DNA of 64,000 bases from Bacteroidia bacterium. Its GTDB lineage: Bacteria; Bacteroidota; Bacteroidia; J057. The notes beneath the pieces are model-generated. The model did not search any database and was not told where the DNA came from. It saw only the letters and a program-made list of their open reading frames with translations. How positions within the stretch are numbered: position 1 is the first letter of the stretch; every line of letters begins with the position of its first letter. Positions 43,033-51,568 of this stretch are shown here, piece by piece. The DNA is taken from the NCBI GenBank assembly GCA_030430575.1, contig JAUIKF010000037.1, positions 1 to 64,000 on the forward strand, given 5' to 3'. The position numbers and the translations under genes are program-made.

Positions 43033-44496
43033 ATGTTGAGTTCCAAATTGACCGATCTGCTTAAATCATTTTCCTCCAAGGATTTCAAAAAATTTATTCA
43101 ATTTGTCGAATCGCCCTTTTTTAATCGGAATCCTAGATTGGTAACGTTGGCAAAGCTGCTTAGGAAGGCTGCGCCTGACTTTGAGGATAAAATGTTGGAG
43201 AAAGAAGCGGTTTTTGCTGCAATGTATGGAAAGGAAGTACCCTTTAATGAGCAGCAAGTCTACGACCATATTTCCTTCCTGATGCGGCTATTGGAAGATT
43301 TTTTGGCCTACCTGGAGTATGAAGAGGATACGGTGGGGCAAAAGCGTTATTTGCTCAAATCCCTCACCGACCGTTCCCTCAAAGATCATTTCAAACGGAC
43401 TGCTCGTAAGGTGGACAATTTTCAAGGACGAAGAAATATTCGGGACGACTCTTTTTATTTCGACAACTACCTGATTGCCAAAGAAGCCAACCGCTTTTAC
43501 TCCAAACAATACAAACGCGGCTTTGACGATAGCCTGATTGGGATCGTCGAAAACCTGGACATCTTCTACCTCGTGAGCAAGCTCAAATATTCCTGCGACA
43601 TGCTCAACCGCAAAAATATCCTCAATGTCGCTTATGAGTCCCAGATGATGCCTGAGGTTCAGCAATATTTACAAGAAAATCCCGAATACCTCAAAATTCC
43701 CTCCATCAACATCTACTACCAGATCTATATGATGCTGGTCGAAAGTGAAAACGAAGTCCATTACCAAAACCTGGTTAGCTTGCTGGATGAGCACTCCGAG
43801 ACCCTCAAAAAAGAAGAAGCCCTTGGCCTTTATGGCTATGCCCAGAACTACTGCACCAAGCAGATCAACAACGGCAACACCCGCTACCTCAAAGAAATTT
43901 TTCGCCTTTATAAAGACTTGCTGAAAAAGGAGCTACTCATGTTTGAAGGTATTTTTGACCATAGAGTCTATAAGAATATCGTCACGGTCGCCCTACGCCT
44001 CAACCAGTTTGAGTGGACGCACGATTTCATCGAATCCTATCGAGCGCATATCACACCTACCTTCCGGGATACCGCCTATAACTTCAATATGGCGACCTAT
44101 TTCTACGAGCAACAGAAATACCACGAAGCGCTCCAAGCCCTGCAAAAGGCTTCCCTTGAAGACGTATTCTACCACCTCAGCGCCAAGTCTATGCTGCTCA
44201 AGATTTATTATGAAATGGAGGAAGACGATGCCTTGGAGTCGCTGATTGATTCGTTTAAGGTCTATTTGAAGCGAAATAAATATGTTTCCAAATACCACTA
44301 CGAGACGCACCGCAACCTGCTCAAATTTGTCCGGCGCGCCAATAAGCTCCGTCAGACACATTGGATGATGTCAGAGGAGAAATACACCGAATCCATCAAA
44401 AAACTCAACACCGAAATCGAGGCGACCTCCAACCTCACCAACATCAGTTGGTTGAAAGCGAAAGTGAGGGAGCTGGAGCGTTCGAGCGTTCGATAG
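43033..44496 (+). CDS. large helical-repeat protein, paralogue-like to 12715-14217
   Basis: 487-residue cytosolic protein without signal peptide or membrane segments. The N-terminal module (about 1-95: SSKDFKKFIQFVESPFFN, RLVTLAKLLRK, HISFLMRLLEDFLAY) is a signature I have seen at the start of many Bacteroidota hypothetical proteins. The remaining 390 residues are helical pairs of TPR style (FMATYFYEQQKYHEALQAL-like, here NMATYFYEQQKYHEALQALQKASLED). The plan and size equal those of the protein at 12715-14217, but sequence identity is low by eye. No function is known. Many-copy helical proteins of this type could be adaptors. It is followed by a hairpin, then the SDR gene. Confidence 0.85.
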   Translation: MLSSKLTDLLKSFSSKDFKKFIQFVESPFFNRNPRLVTLAKLLRKAAPDFEDKMLEKEAVFAAMYGKEVPFNEQQVYDHISFLMRLLEDFLAYLEYEEDTVGQKRYLLKSLTDRSLKDHFKRTARKVDNFQGRRNIRDDSFYFDNYLIAKEANRFYSKQYKRGFDDSLIGIVENLDIFYLVSKLKYSCDMLNRKNILNVAYESQMMPEVQQYLQENPEYLKIPSINIYYQIYMMLVESENEVHYQNLVSLLDEHSETLKKEEALGLYGYAQNYCTKQINNGNTRYLKEIFRLYKDLLKKELLMFEGIFDHRVYKNIVTVALRLNQFEWTHDFIESYRAHITPTFRDTAYNFNMATYFYEQQKYHEALQALQKASLEDVFYHLSAKSMLLKIYYEMEEDDALESLIDSFKVYLKRNKYVSKYHYETHRNLLKFVRRANKLRQTHWMMSEEKYTESIKKLNTEIEATSNLTNISWLKAKVRELERSSVR

Positions 44497-44505
44497 TCCA
44501 ACAAA

Positions 44506-44553
44506 AGACCTCGGAGGTTTGATCAGCATTATGGCTAAAAACCTTCGAGGTCT
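44506..44553. repeat. AGACCTCGGAGGTTT hairpin
   Basis: AGACCTCGGAGGTTT (44506-44520) pairs with AAACCTTCGAGGTCT (44539-44553), 15 bp with a single G-T pair, and sits 10 bp after the helical-protein stop. A short GGGTTTTAT tract follows, so it may act as a terminator. Confidence 0.85.
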
Positions 44554-44611
44554 CGCGGGTTTTATTACCGATAATCATCATGAGAAAATATCCCGTCAAA
44601 TATTCCCACAC

Positions 44612-45277
44612 ATGAAAAAAGTTCTCCTCACCGGCGCCACCGGCATGGTCGGTGGCATCGTCTTACAAACCTGCTTGGCGTCCGCTGAGATCGCCCAAGT
44701 CACGTCCCTCGTCCGAAGGTCATCGGGGATTGCACATCCCAAGTTGAAGGAAGTCATCCACGATGATTTTAGCAACTATACGGGCCTAGAGGCCCATTTC
44801 GAGGAAATAGACGCTGCCTACTTCTGTATTGGTGTTTATACAGGTCAGGTCCCAAATGATCAGTTCAAGGTCATCACCGTTGACTTTACCCTTGCCTTTG
44901 CTGATGCGCTCAAAACGCACAGCCCAGAAGCGACGCTCTGCTTCCTCAGCGGCGCAGGCGCTGACCCCAAAGAAAAAAGCCGAACGGCTTTTGCCCGCTA
45001 CAAAGGCATCGCCGAGAACTACCTCCTCAGCAAAGGATTTTCGCAATTGTACATCTTCCGTCCTGCCTATATTTACCCCGTCACCCCACGCAAAGAACCC
45101 AACCTCATGTACCGCGTCAGCCGCAAGCTATATCCAGTCTTAAAGGCCATTTATCCCGCTGCCACCATCACCTCCGTCCAGTTGGGGCAAGCCATGTTTC
45201 AGGCGGGCCTGACAGGAGCGGAGCAGACGATATTGGAAAATGAGGAGATCAAGAAGATATTGCAGATTGATGATTAA
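44612..45277 (+). CDS. atypical SDR, NAD(P)-binding protein
   Basis: 221-residue Rossmann-fold protein of the atypical short-chain dehydrogenase group (NmrA/HTATIP2-like). From the chosen ATG it begins directly with the nucleotide loop MKKVLLTGATGMVGGIV (TGxxGxxG). An earlier ATG at 44519 would force translation through the hairpin and is rejected. CFLSGAGADPKEKSRTAFARYKGIAENYL carries a Ser and a YxxxK-like YKGIAE region, and FRPAYIYPV follows. HTATIP2-type relatives bind NADPH, but the substrate is unknown. It lies downstream of the helical protein gene and upstream of repeat DNA. Confidence 0.85.
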   Translation: MKKVLLTGATGMVGGIVLQTCLASAEIAQVTSLVRRSSGIAHPKLKEVIHDDFSNYTGLEAHFEEIDAAYFCIGVYTGQVPNDQFKVITVDFTLAFADALKTHSPEATLCFLSGAGADPKEKSRTAFARYKGIAENYLLSKGFSQLYIFRPAYIYPVTPRKEPNLMYRVSRKLYPVLKAIYPAATITSVQLGQAMFQAGLTGAEQTILENEEIKKILQIDD

Positions 45278-45382
45278 CGAACAAGGATTTTTGAAGGGGG
45301 AAGATTGCGGAATATCGATTGACGAACAAGGATTTTTGAAGGAAAAGACCTCTTCACTTCAACAATCATCAATCCTTGTTCG
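45278..45382. repeat. 20-bp direct repeat with inverted partner
   Basis: CGAACAAGGATTTTTGAAGG occurs at 45278-45297 and again at 45323-45342. AATCCTTGTTCG (45371-45382) is the complement of its first part. The first copy begins two bases after the SDR stop codon region and the last arm ends just before the GNAT gene. Confidence 0.88.
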
Positions 45383-45397
45383 ACATTCATCAATCAA

Positions 45398-45910
45398 ATG
45401 ATCAAACTCCTCACCCCATCAGACGCAGTCGCTTACCGAGAACTGAGGCTCAAAAGCCTTCAGGAAGCACCATTTGCCTTTAGCGAAGGCTATGAAGATG
45501 AAGTGCAGAAAGACTTAGAAGCCTTTGCAAAAGACCTCAAAATCAAAGGCAATCCACCTGAGCGATTCATTCTAGGCGCACGTGACGCACAAGGCGAATT
45601 GATAGGCTTTGTCACCTTCAAGCGTGACCAGCGGTCCAAGGCCCGTCACAAAGGCATGATCCATGCCATGTACACCGCGCCAGCCTTCAGAAAACAAGGA
45701 ATTGGTAAACAGTTGATCATGGAATTATTCGAAAGAGTCAAGCTACTTGAAGGATTGGAACAAATCCACCTCTGGGTGCTCCACACGACCACTTCAGCGA
45801 CTGATTTCTATCTGAAATGTGGATTCGAGTCACAAGGCGCTTTTGTCAAAAATGACCTCAAATTTGAAGGACAGTATATCCATGCAGCGTATATGGTGAA
45901 GTACCTTTGA
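45398..45910 (+). CDS. GNAT-family N-acetyltransferase
   Basis: 170-residue acetyltransferase with a single GNAT domain. The acetyl-CoA loop is at about 100-115 (APAFRKQGIGKQLIMEL, Q/R-x-x-G-x-G/A). Motif A is preceded by IHAMYTAPAF, and motif B has IHLWVLHTTTSATDFYLKCGF (as parts near 127-148), typical of small-molecule or protein acetyltransferases. The substrate cannot be predicted. It is unlike the AAC(6')-type GNAT at 14538. It stands between repeat DNA and the AlkD gene. Confidence 0.9.
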   Translation: MIKLLTPSDAVAYRELRLKSLQEAPFAFSEGYEDEVQKDLEAFAKDLKIKGNPPERFILGARDAQGELIGFVTFKRDQRSKARHKGMIHAMYTAPAFRKQGIGKQLIMELFERVKLLEGLEQIHLWVLHTTTSATDFYLKCGFESQGAFVKNDLKFEGQYIHAAYMVKYL

Positions 45911-46027
45911 GATATTTTAGATTTTTTCAGAGAAAAAATCTGTGCGTTAACTGATCATTAGTGTAATTTACCCCTCCTCAATCCTCCATTCAAAATTCAC
46001 CATTCAATCATTCAAAATTATCCCCCC

Positions 46028-46735
46028 ATGACACTAGACCAAATCATGACCGAGCTCGAAGGCTACGGAAGCGAAAGCACCAAAAAGATACTCATGAAAC
46101 ACGGCGCAAAGGAGCCGTTTTTTGGCGTCAAAGTCGCAGACTTGAAGAAGATCGTCAAAAAGACTAAAAAACAGCACGAACTGTCGCTGGAGTTATATGC
46201 GACCGGTAATTCTGACGCGATGTATCTGGCAGGCCTGATAGCTGATGAGAAGCAGATCACCAAAGCCCAACTGCAGGAATGGGTGCAACAGGCGTATTGG
46301 TATATGATCAGCGAATACACCGTGCCGTGGATCGCCGCTGAGACGCCGTATGGCTTTGAACTGGGCATGGAATGGATCAAGTCTGATCAGGAAATGATCG
46401 CCGCCGCAGGATGGTCTACCCTTTCCTCCTACGCTTCTGTGAATCCTGACAGCGAACTGGATATTGCCACTTATGAATCGCTCCTCGATCACGTAGCAGA
46501 AAACATCCACGCGGCTCCCAACCGTGTCCGATACACCATGAACGCCTTCGTCATTGCTGTAGGCAGCTATATCAAAAGCCTCACAGATAAGGCAAACGAG
46601 GCCGCAGCCCTCATCGGTAAGGTAAGCGTAGACATGGGCGGCACTGCCTGTAAGGTCCCGTTGGCGACGACCTATATCCAGAAAGTGGCGGATAGAGGAA
46701 GTATTGGGAAAAAACGCAAGATGGCGCGTTGTTGA
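46028..46735 (+). CDS. AlkD-like DNA alkylation repair protein
   Basis: 235-residue HEAT-like helical protein of the DNA alkylation repair family (PF08713 type). The opening (MTLDQIMTELEGYGSESTKKILMKHGAKEPFFGVKVADLKKI) matches the family N-terminus. The core includes YWYMISEYTVPWIAAE and WSTLSSYA, and the C-terminus is KKRKMARC. AlkD removes N3- and N7-alkylated purines. This branch (with TCKVPLATTYI) is common in Bacteroidota and has not been shown to be catalytic. It is not in an operon with other repair genes. Confidence 0.88.
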   Translation: MTLDQIMTELEGYGSESTKKILMKHGAKEPFFGVKVADLKKIVKKTKKQHELSLELYATGNSDAMYLAGLIADEKQITKAQLQEWVQQAYWYMISEYTVPWIAAETPYGFELGMEWIKSDQEMIAAAGWSTLSSYASVNPDSELDIATYESLLDHVAENIHAAPNRVRYTMNAFVIAVGSYIKSLTDKANEAAALIGKVSVDMGGTACKVPLATTYIQKVADRGSIGKKRKMARC

Positions 46736-46781
46736 GGGATTTTACGCAAAAAAAGGATTGAATACCATGCCCACTGAATTG

Positions 46782-46857
46782 AACCATATAAGGAATATAA
46801 GTCCATTTAAGAGAGATGTCTTTTTCCCTTATATGCACTTAAATGTCTTATATGGTT
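46782..46857. repeat. AACCATATAAG inverted repeat
   Basis: AACCATATAAG (46782-46792) pairs with CTTATATGGTT (46847-46857). Inner blocks TATAAGTCCATTTAAG and CTTATATGCACTTAAAT also complement each other in part. It is located between the AlkD-like and leucyl aminopeptidase genes. Confidence 0.85.
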
Positions 46858-46938
46858 TAAAAAATGGCTTTAAATTCTATTTTTGCCTGCTGTTAATTTG
46901 CCCCAAAAGCAAAACAGTAAATTTCCCTTACCCCAACC

Positions 46939-48405
46939 ATGAACATTACCCCAACCAGCCGTCCCACCGCCAAGGTGTTTATCCACCTCGTTTCTCCTTC
47001 CCTTCCTCTCCTGAAGATTGCCTCCATCGTCGGCACCTCTCCCTCGGGCCTTCAGGCCTATTTGGAAGCACACCCGACAGGCACCAATCAGGTTTTCTCA
47101 CCAGAAGGCACCACCCATGTCCTCCTGGGCATCGGTAAGGAACCCACTGCCAAAAGTGCAGCAAAGGCGCTCAGCACCTATATCCGAAAGCACAAAAGCA
47201 CCTATGAGCGCCTATGCTTATACTTTGCAGAACACTCACTTTGGGAAGGGCTATTGGATTCAGAACAGCATGTGTATATCACCGCCCTCGCCAAAGCTTG
47301 CAAAGTAGCGACCTATGATGCGGGTGGCCTCAAAAGTGAAGCGGGTTCCCCCGACCGCAAGCCCCTCGCTTTAGAGCAGGTTGAATTTTGGATCAATAAG
47401 GACCAAGAAGCAGCGGTCAACGAAGCCCTTACCAAAGGCATCCAGATCGCCAATACCCAGACCAAACTCATGGAAATGGTCAATCTCCCCGGCAATTACC
47501 TGACGCCCCAGCGTCTGGCGGAGTATGCAGTGGAGTCGGGCGCAGCGCATGGTTTTGAGGTAGATGTATGGGACAAAAATAAATTGGATGAAATGGGCTT
47601 TGGGGGATTGTTAGGGGTAAATAAAGGCTCCGAGCGCCCACCCGTTTTTATCCTGATGGAATACAAACATCCCGACGCACCGCAGACCATCGCTCTGGCA
47701 GGCAAGGGGGTCACTTTCGACACGGGCGGTATTTCTCTCAAGAAAGCCACCAATATGCATTATATGAAGTCTGACATGGGCGGTGCGGCGGCTGTACTGG
47801 GGGCTATCGAAATTGCGGCGAAGCGTCAACTTCCCCTCCATCTCGTCGCAGCCATCCCCGCGACAGACAACCTCCCCGATGGCAAAGCCATCGTCCCAGG
47901 GGATATCCTTACCGCCTACGGCGGCATTACCATAGAAATCGCAGATACCGATGCGGAAGGGCGACTCATCCTGGCAGATGCCGTTTCCTATCTGAGTGAA
48001 ACTTATCAACCGGATGTCATGATTGACTTTGCCACGCTCACAGGTGCAGCTGTATATGCCTTGGGCTATCACGCAGGCGCGCTTTTTACGCATCACGACG
48101 AGCTGGCTGACGCCCTCTACGCCGCCGGCCAAGCCTCCGGCGAACGCGTCTGGCGACTGCCCCTCTGGGATGACTACGCCAAGGCCATGAATTCTGATGT
48201 CGCAGACATCAAGAACTACGGAGGTCCAGCGGCCGGTGCCATCACCGCCGCCAAATTCATCGAAAAATTTACCCGAAATCACCCTTGTTGGGCACACCTG
48301 GACATCGCAGGCGTCGCCTTCGGCAATACAGCCTATGCCAAAGATAAAAGCGCCACAGGCTTTGGAGTGGAGTTGATGCTTTCCTATTTTGAAGAAAGTA
48401 ATTAG
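46939..48405 (+). CDS. pepA: leucyl aminopeptidase (M17 family)
   Basis: 488-residue zinc/manganese aminopeptidase that releases N-terminal residues from peptides in the cytosol as a hexamer. The C-terminal catalytic domain has all metal and active-site motifs: GKGVTFDTGGISLK (Lys and Asp ligands), MKSDMGGAAAV, and the family signature ADTDAEGRLILADA (normally NTDAEGRL) near 337-350. LVNLPGNYLTP-like text (here MVNLPGNYLTP) marks the domain junction. The N-terminal domain is diverged, as is usual. It stands alone; its start ATG begins MNITPTSRPT. No recombination-accessory function is implied for the Bacteroidota enzyme. Confidence 0.95.
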   Translation: MNITPTSRPTAKVFIHLVSPSLPLLKIASIVGTSPSGLQAYLEAHPTGTNQVFSPEGTTHVLLGIGKEPTAKSAAKALSTYIRKHKSTYERLCLYFAEHSLWEGLLDSEQHVYITALAKACKVATYDAGGLKSEAGSPDRKPLALEQVEFWINKDQEAAVNEALTKGIQIANTQTKLMEMVNLPGNYLTPQRLAEYAVESGAAHGFEVDVWDKNKLDEMGFGGLLGVNKGSERPPVFILMEYKHPDAPQTIALAGKGVTFDTGGISLKKATNMHYMKSDMGGAAAVLGAIEIAAKRQLPLHLVAAIPATDNLPDGKAIVPGDILTAYGGITIEIADTDAEGRLILADAVSYLSETYQPDVMIDFATLTGAAVYALGYHAGALFTHHDELADALYAAGQASGERVWRLPLWDDYAKAMNSDVADIKNYGGPAAGAITAAKFIEKFTRNHPCWAHLDIAGVAFGNTAYAKDKSATGFGVELMLSYFEESN

Positions 48406-48477
48406 TTCTAGTGATCTTTCAATTTTGAAAGATGGAGTTGGAAGTCATTTACTATTCTCAACTGTCAGAAAGTACAA

Positions 48478-48660
48478 ACAAGGAACAAGAAATAAAAAAG
48501 TGAAAAGGGAAGAGATAACTAGTTACCCATACCCAAGAAATACTTTTGACTTCCTTGTTCCTTGTTTTTTATTTTTACTTAACCAGACAGCTAAACCTAG
48601 AACAAATTCTAGGCTAAAAGACGACTTAGAACATAGAACCTAAAACTTAGAACCGTGCCT
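48478..48660. repeat. inverted repeat between convergent genes
   Basis: ACAAGGAACAAGAAATAAAA (48478-48497) faces CCTTGTTCCTTGTTTTTTAT (48553-48572). Next to it is a GTTCTAGG-class text: CCTAGAACAAATTCTAGG (48595-48612) and AGAACATAGAACC. The 260-bp gap between pepA and the ATP-grasp gene contains no accepted ORF. Confidence 0.8.
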
Positions 48661-48665
48661 TTCTT

Positions 48666-49886
48666 CTACGAAGAAGGCTTCTCCCCAATCGGAACACTCG
48701 CAAAGAAGTCCTCATAAAAACGCCCTGCGTACTGATCGAGGAGCTCGATCACACGTGCCTGGGAAGGAGAACTTACGATCATCCCTGCATGTTGCGGTTT
48801 GGTCATTTTCCAAACGACTTCTTCGTCATTGTAGGCCGACATGTCAGGATGTTCTTGGCGTGCCAACGAAATGATGATGCCTGCATGGTCGTCTTTAGTG
48901 GAAGGAAGGGAATAGGATTCGCCCGCCGGGAGGGTCTCGATCTTGGCCCACTCGGCCCATAGGTTGATACCCGAAGCAGCTTCCACCATCTCTGCAATAT
49001 GTGCACCGCCTACACGAGACGCAGTCTCGATGAAGTAGTATTTGCCGTCTTCATGTGCCCGCAAAAACTCCGTGTGCATGGCGCTGTACTTCATGCCGAA
49101 TCCTTTACATACAGCTTCGTTGAGGCGCAAGAGATCCTGATTGATAGGATCGTCTGTATCAAGGCTATGCGTACGAAATAGCCCTCCATCATGTGCTACC
49201 GCCATCGGTGGGCTCATATAGCGGTGTGCTTTGGCAAAAATGACTTCTCCTTCGTATGCCAAGGCATCTACGTGAAAGACATCTCCAGGGATGAATTGCT
49301 CCAATACATAGTGTACCCGCTCAGCACCTAGCTTATTCAGCAAAGCCCATGCTTCATCTGCGTTGTGGAGTTTTGTGATGCCTGTGGCTGAAGCCTGAGA
49401 ACGGGGCTTCAAGATCCAAGGGGCCGGAACACGCCCCAAAAAATCCGCGATGACTTCATCATGAAAAGGAGCAATGAAATCGGGATTGCCGATACCTGCT
49501 TCCTTGGCCATGTAGCGCATAGCGAGCTTGTCGCGGAAGTAGCGCGCACGGGTCTGGCCCATGCCAGGCACACGCAGGTGCTCCCTGAGCAAAGCGCCTT
49601 TCTCCACATCGTAGTCGTCTAGCGCTACAATCTTGTCCACATGCTCGGTACGCACCATGTGATTCACCCCTTCAAGAAGGGTGTTTTCATCCCATGCGTC
49701 CATAGGACCAGGCATGTAATAATACTCGTCTATGGCCTCACGAGGCCAATTTTCTTCTTTCAGAGATTCTGAAGTCACCAATAGCACACGGCATCCTTGC
49801 GCCTTGCAGCTTTTGATAAAGTCAACGCCTTTGAAATAGCTTGCCAGGCAGAGGACTGTTTGGGGACGTGAAGTGATATTTTGCAT
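48666..49886 (-). CDS. ATP-grasp family ligase
   Basis: 406-residue ATP-grasp enzyme, which would join a carboxylate to an amine or thiol through an acylphosphate. The N-terminal Rossmann-like domain (1-110; VLCLASYFKGVDFIKSCKAQG, ALDDYDVEKGALLREHL) is followed by the ATP-binding domains: PDFIAPF, WILKPRSQASATGI with the ATP-contacting Lys, YVLEQFIPGDVFHVDAL, AMHTEFLRAHEDGKYYFIETASRVGGAHI with the Glu and Asn/Arg metal region. It resembles carbamoyl-phosphate-synthase-like stand-alone ATP-grasp proteins of peptide and secondary metabolism. It is divergent from an esterase gene (207-bp gap); a shared pathway is possible but unproven. Confidence 0.9.
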   Translation of the reverse strand: MQNITSRPQTVLCLASYFKGVDFIKSCKAQGCRVLLVTSESLKEENWPREAIDEYYYMPGPMDAWDENTLLEGVNHMVRTEHVDKIVALDDYDVEKGALLREHLRVPGMGQTRARYFRDKLAMRYMAKEAGIGNPDFIAPFHDEVIADFLGRVPAPWILKPRSQASATGITKLHNADEAWALLNKLGAERVHYVLEQFIPGDVFHVDALAYEGEVIFAKAHRYMSPPMAVAHDGGLFRTHSLDTDDPINQDLLRLNEAVCKGFGMKYSAMHTEFLRAHEDGKYYFIETASRVGGAHIAEMVEAASGINLWAEWAKIETLPAGESYSLPSTKDDHAGIIISLARQEHPDMSAYNDEEVVWKMTKPQHAGMIVSSPSQARVIELLDQYAGRFYEDFFASVPIGEKPSS

Positions 49887-49950
49887 AAAATGTTAGGTCG
49901 TTTTTCTAAAAATCGCGCAAAGGTAGGGAATTAATTATTATTCATTGATA

Positions 49951-50003
49951 GATTATCACGGATTTTCTTCTTTAATCTGTGTTAATCCGAGTAATCCGTG
50001 GCC
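49951..50003. repeat. ATCCGTG-type repeat, third copy
   Basis: ATCACGGATTTTC (49955-49967) followed by TTTAATCTGTGTTAATCC and GTAATCCGTGGCC (49990-50002). It is the same text as 21191-21236 and 27550-27615, here between the divergent ATP-grasp and esterase genes. Confidence 0.8.
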
Positions 50004-50093
50004 AATTTTCAAGGGTAATGGATTTACTCCACTAAATGTCTCGATGAACAGTCAATAATTAATTACCTTTGCGATCTTAATTTTCCGATAGTA

Positions 50094-50936
50094 ATGACCA
50101 TGGTACATAAACAGGCGACGGATACCCTTTCTCCCCAATCAATCGATCATTATGCGGGGTTTCCGTCCACCTATCTTGCAAGAGAAGTAGTGCTCGATAT
50201 TTTCCTTCCCCCTACCCCATCAGCAACACCCCCGAGGCTACTTTTGCTCAATGATGGGCAAAACTGGAAGGCGCTCAAACTAGCACGCACGCTTCAGACG
50301 CTATATGCCGGTGGCAAAATCTCGCCCGTGCTCGTCGTGGCGATCCATGCTGACAAAAACCGTATGCACGAGTATGGTACAGCGGCTATGGCAGACTATA
50401 AACATCGTGGGAGCAAAGCAGCGGCTTATACCTTCTTTCTTACCAAGGAATTGCTTCCCTTTTTAACCAAAAAATATCAATTGCTGGATGATCCATCTCA
50501 ACGCGCCTTAGCGGGATTTTCACTAGGGGGATTATCGGCCTTTGACATTGTATGGCATCATCCGCATATTTTCCATACAGCAGGCGTGTTTTCAGGATCC
50601 TTCTGGTGGCGCACCCCACAAGGCCCCAATGAAACTGATGACCAGAGCCGTATCATGCACCGACTGGTAGCTGCAGGTACACATCATCCCGAATTAAAGT
50701 TATGGTTTCAGGCTGGGACCGAAGAAGAAAAAGAAGACCGCAACAATAATGGCATCATCGATGTCATAGACGACATCATCGACCTGATGGATGAGCTCAA
50801 GGCTTTGGGCTACTCCGAGGACCAAATGCATTACCGCGAACTAGCAGGCGGGAAACATCACGAAAGCAGTTGGGCGAAGATGATTCCGGAGTTTCTGGAA
50901 TGGTGGGAAGGAACGTTTGAACGTTCGAAGGGGTGA
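50094..50936 (+). CDS. esterase of the enterochelin-esterase (Fes/esterase D) type
   Basis: 280-residue alpha/beta hydrolase of the putative-esterase family (PF00756 type). The nucleophile Ser is in LAGFSLGGLSAFD (GxSxGG) near 144, and HHESSWAKMIPEF near the end supplies the catalytic His. No signal peptide is visible, so it is cytosolic. An insert near 215-235 (EDRNNNGIIDVIDDIIDLM) has the D-x-N-x-N-G-x-I-D spacing of an EF-hand/dockerin calcium loop, seen in some members of this family. It diverges from the ATP-grasp gene. The last residues (GTFERSKG) come from a GAACGTTCGAA-like repeat. Confidence 0.88.
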   Translation: MTMVHKQATDTLSPQSIDHYAGFPSTYLAREVVLDIFLPPTPSATPPRLLLLNDGQNWKALKLARTLQTLYAGGKISPVLVVAIHADKNRMHEYGTAAMADYKHRGSKAAAYTFFLTKELLPFLTKKYQLLDDPSQRALAGFSLGGLSAFDIVWHHPHIFHTAGVFSGSFWWRTPQGPNETDDQSRIMHRLVAAGTHHPELKLWFQAGTEEEKEDRNNNGIIDVIDDIIDLMDELKALGYSEDQMHYRELAGGKHHESSWAKMIPEFLEWWEGTFERSKG

Positions 50937-50989
50937 GTTTTTTGGGGGTTTTATTCCTCATACCTGATAGATTACCGTCCCATGAATAC

Positions 50990-51309
50990 AACAGCAAAGC
51001 TGTCATTCTGAGCCCGCGAAGAATCCTACTGCCTAATGAACAACTGAGCATATCCCTAGTGCATCAAGCATTATATTATTAGCGGTTATTCTGAGGGGCG
51101 CGGATTACTCCAAAGATCTAGCCCCACAATCCGGAAATCCGCGCCAGCTTGCTTGACAACTAAGAGCATGCGCATTTATTTGCGCTGGGCTGGATTTCTG
51201 GCGCGTGAGTTGGCTTTTGAGCGTAATCCGGCCCCAAACCGATAAGAACTTAGTGCTTGATGCACTAGTAAGATCCTTCACTCCGTTCAGGATGACAGCT
51301 ACACTGTTA
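50990..51309. repeat. nested palindrome carrying structured element copy C
   Basis: Outer arms: ACAGCAAAGCTGTCATTCTG (50990-51009 region) and GGATGACAGCTACACTGTT (51290-51309). Next, a perfect 15-bp inverted repeat CTAGTGCATCAAGCA (51056-51070) / TGCTTGATGCACTAG (51254-51268). Innermost, 51095-51235 is the roughly 140-bp element (GGGGCGCGGATTAC, AATCCGGAAATCC, CGCCAGCTTGC, GGGCTGGATTTC, TGAGTTGGCT, GTAATCCGGCCCC), copy C. This fills much of the 632-bp gap before the acylase gene; 51310-51568 has nothing I can assign. Confidence 0.85.
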
Positions 51310-51568
51310 GTTTTTGAGAATCTCAAAAGAAGGTTTTTTACTCAAAAAAAAGTTTAGAAACATTATTCTTTAAAAATCCGAAGGCTTTTGGACAATTTTA
51401 AGCCCTTCTACTTTGGAGAAATGGGCATCATAACCACATATCTTCATCAATCTCTCCAAAGGGTTCAATGTTCTTTTCAAATTCTTGCGCCTCTTCTTTT
51501 CTCGATTATCCCATCCCTACGTATTTTTCGGTATTTTTGAATAAATTGCTCCTTGATCTTGAAATAAA

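Noticed and set aside
44519-44611. Longer N-terminus for the SDR gene
   Set aside because: It would require translation through a 15-bp hairpin and adds 31 residues before the nucleotide-binding loop that normally starts the protein.
48389-48643. 84-codon frame after leucyl aminopeptidase
   Set aside because: It translates the inverted repeats between convergent genes; no protein-like features.
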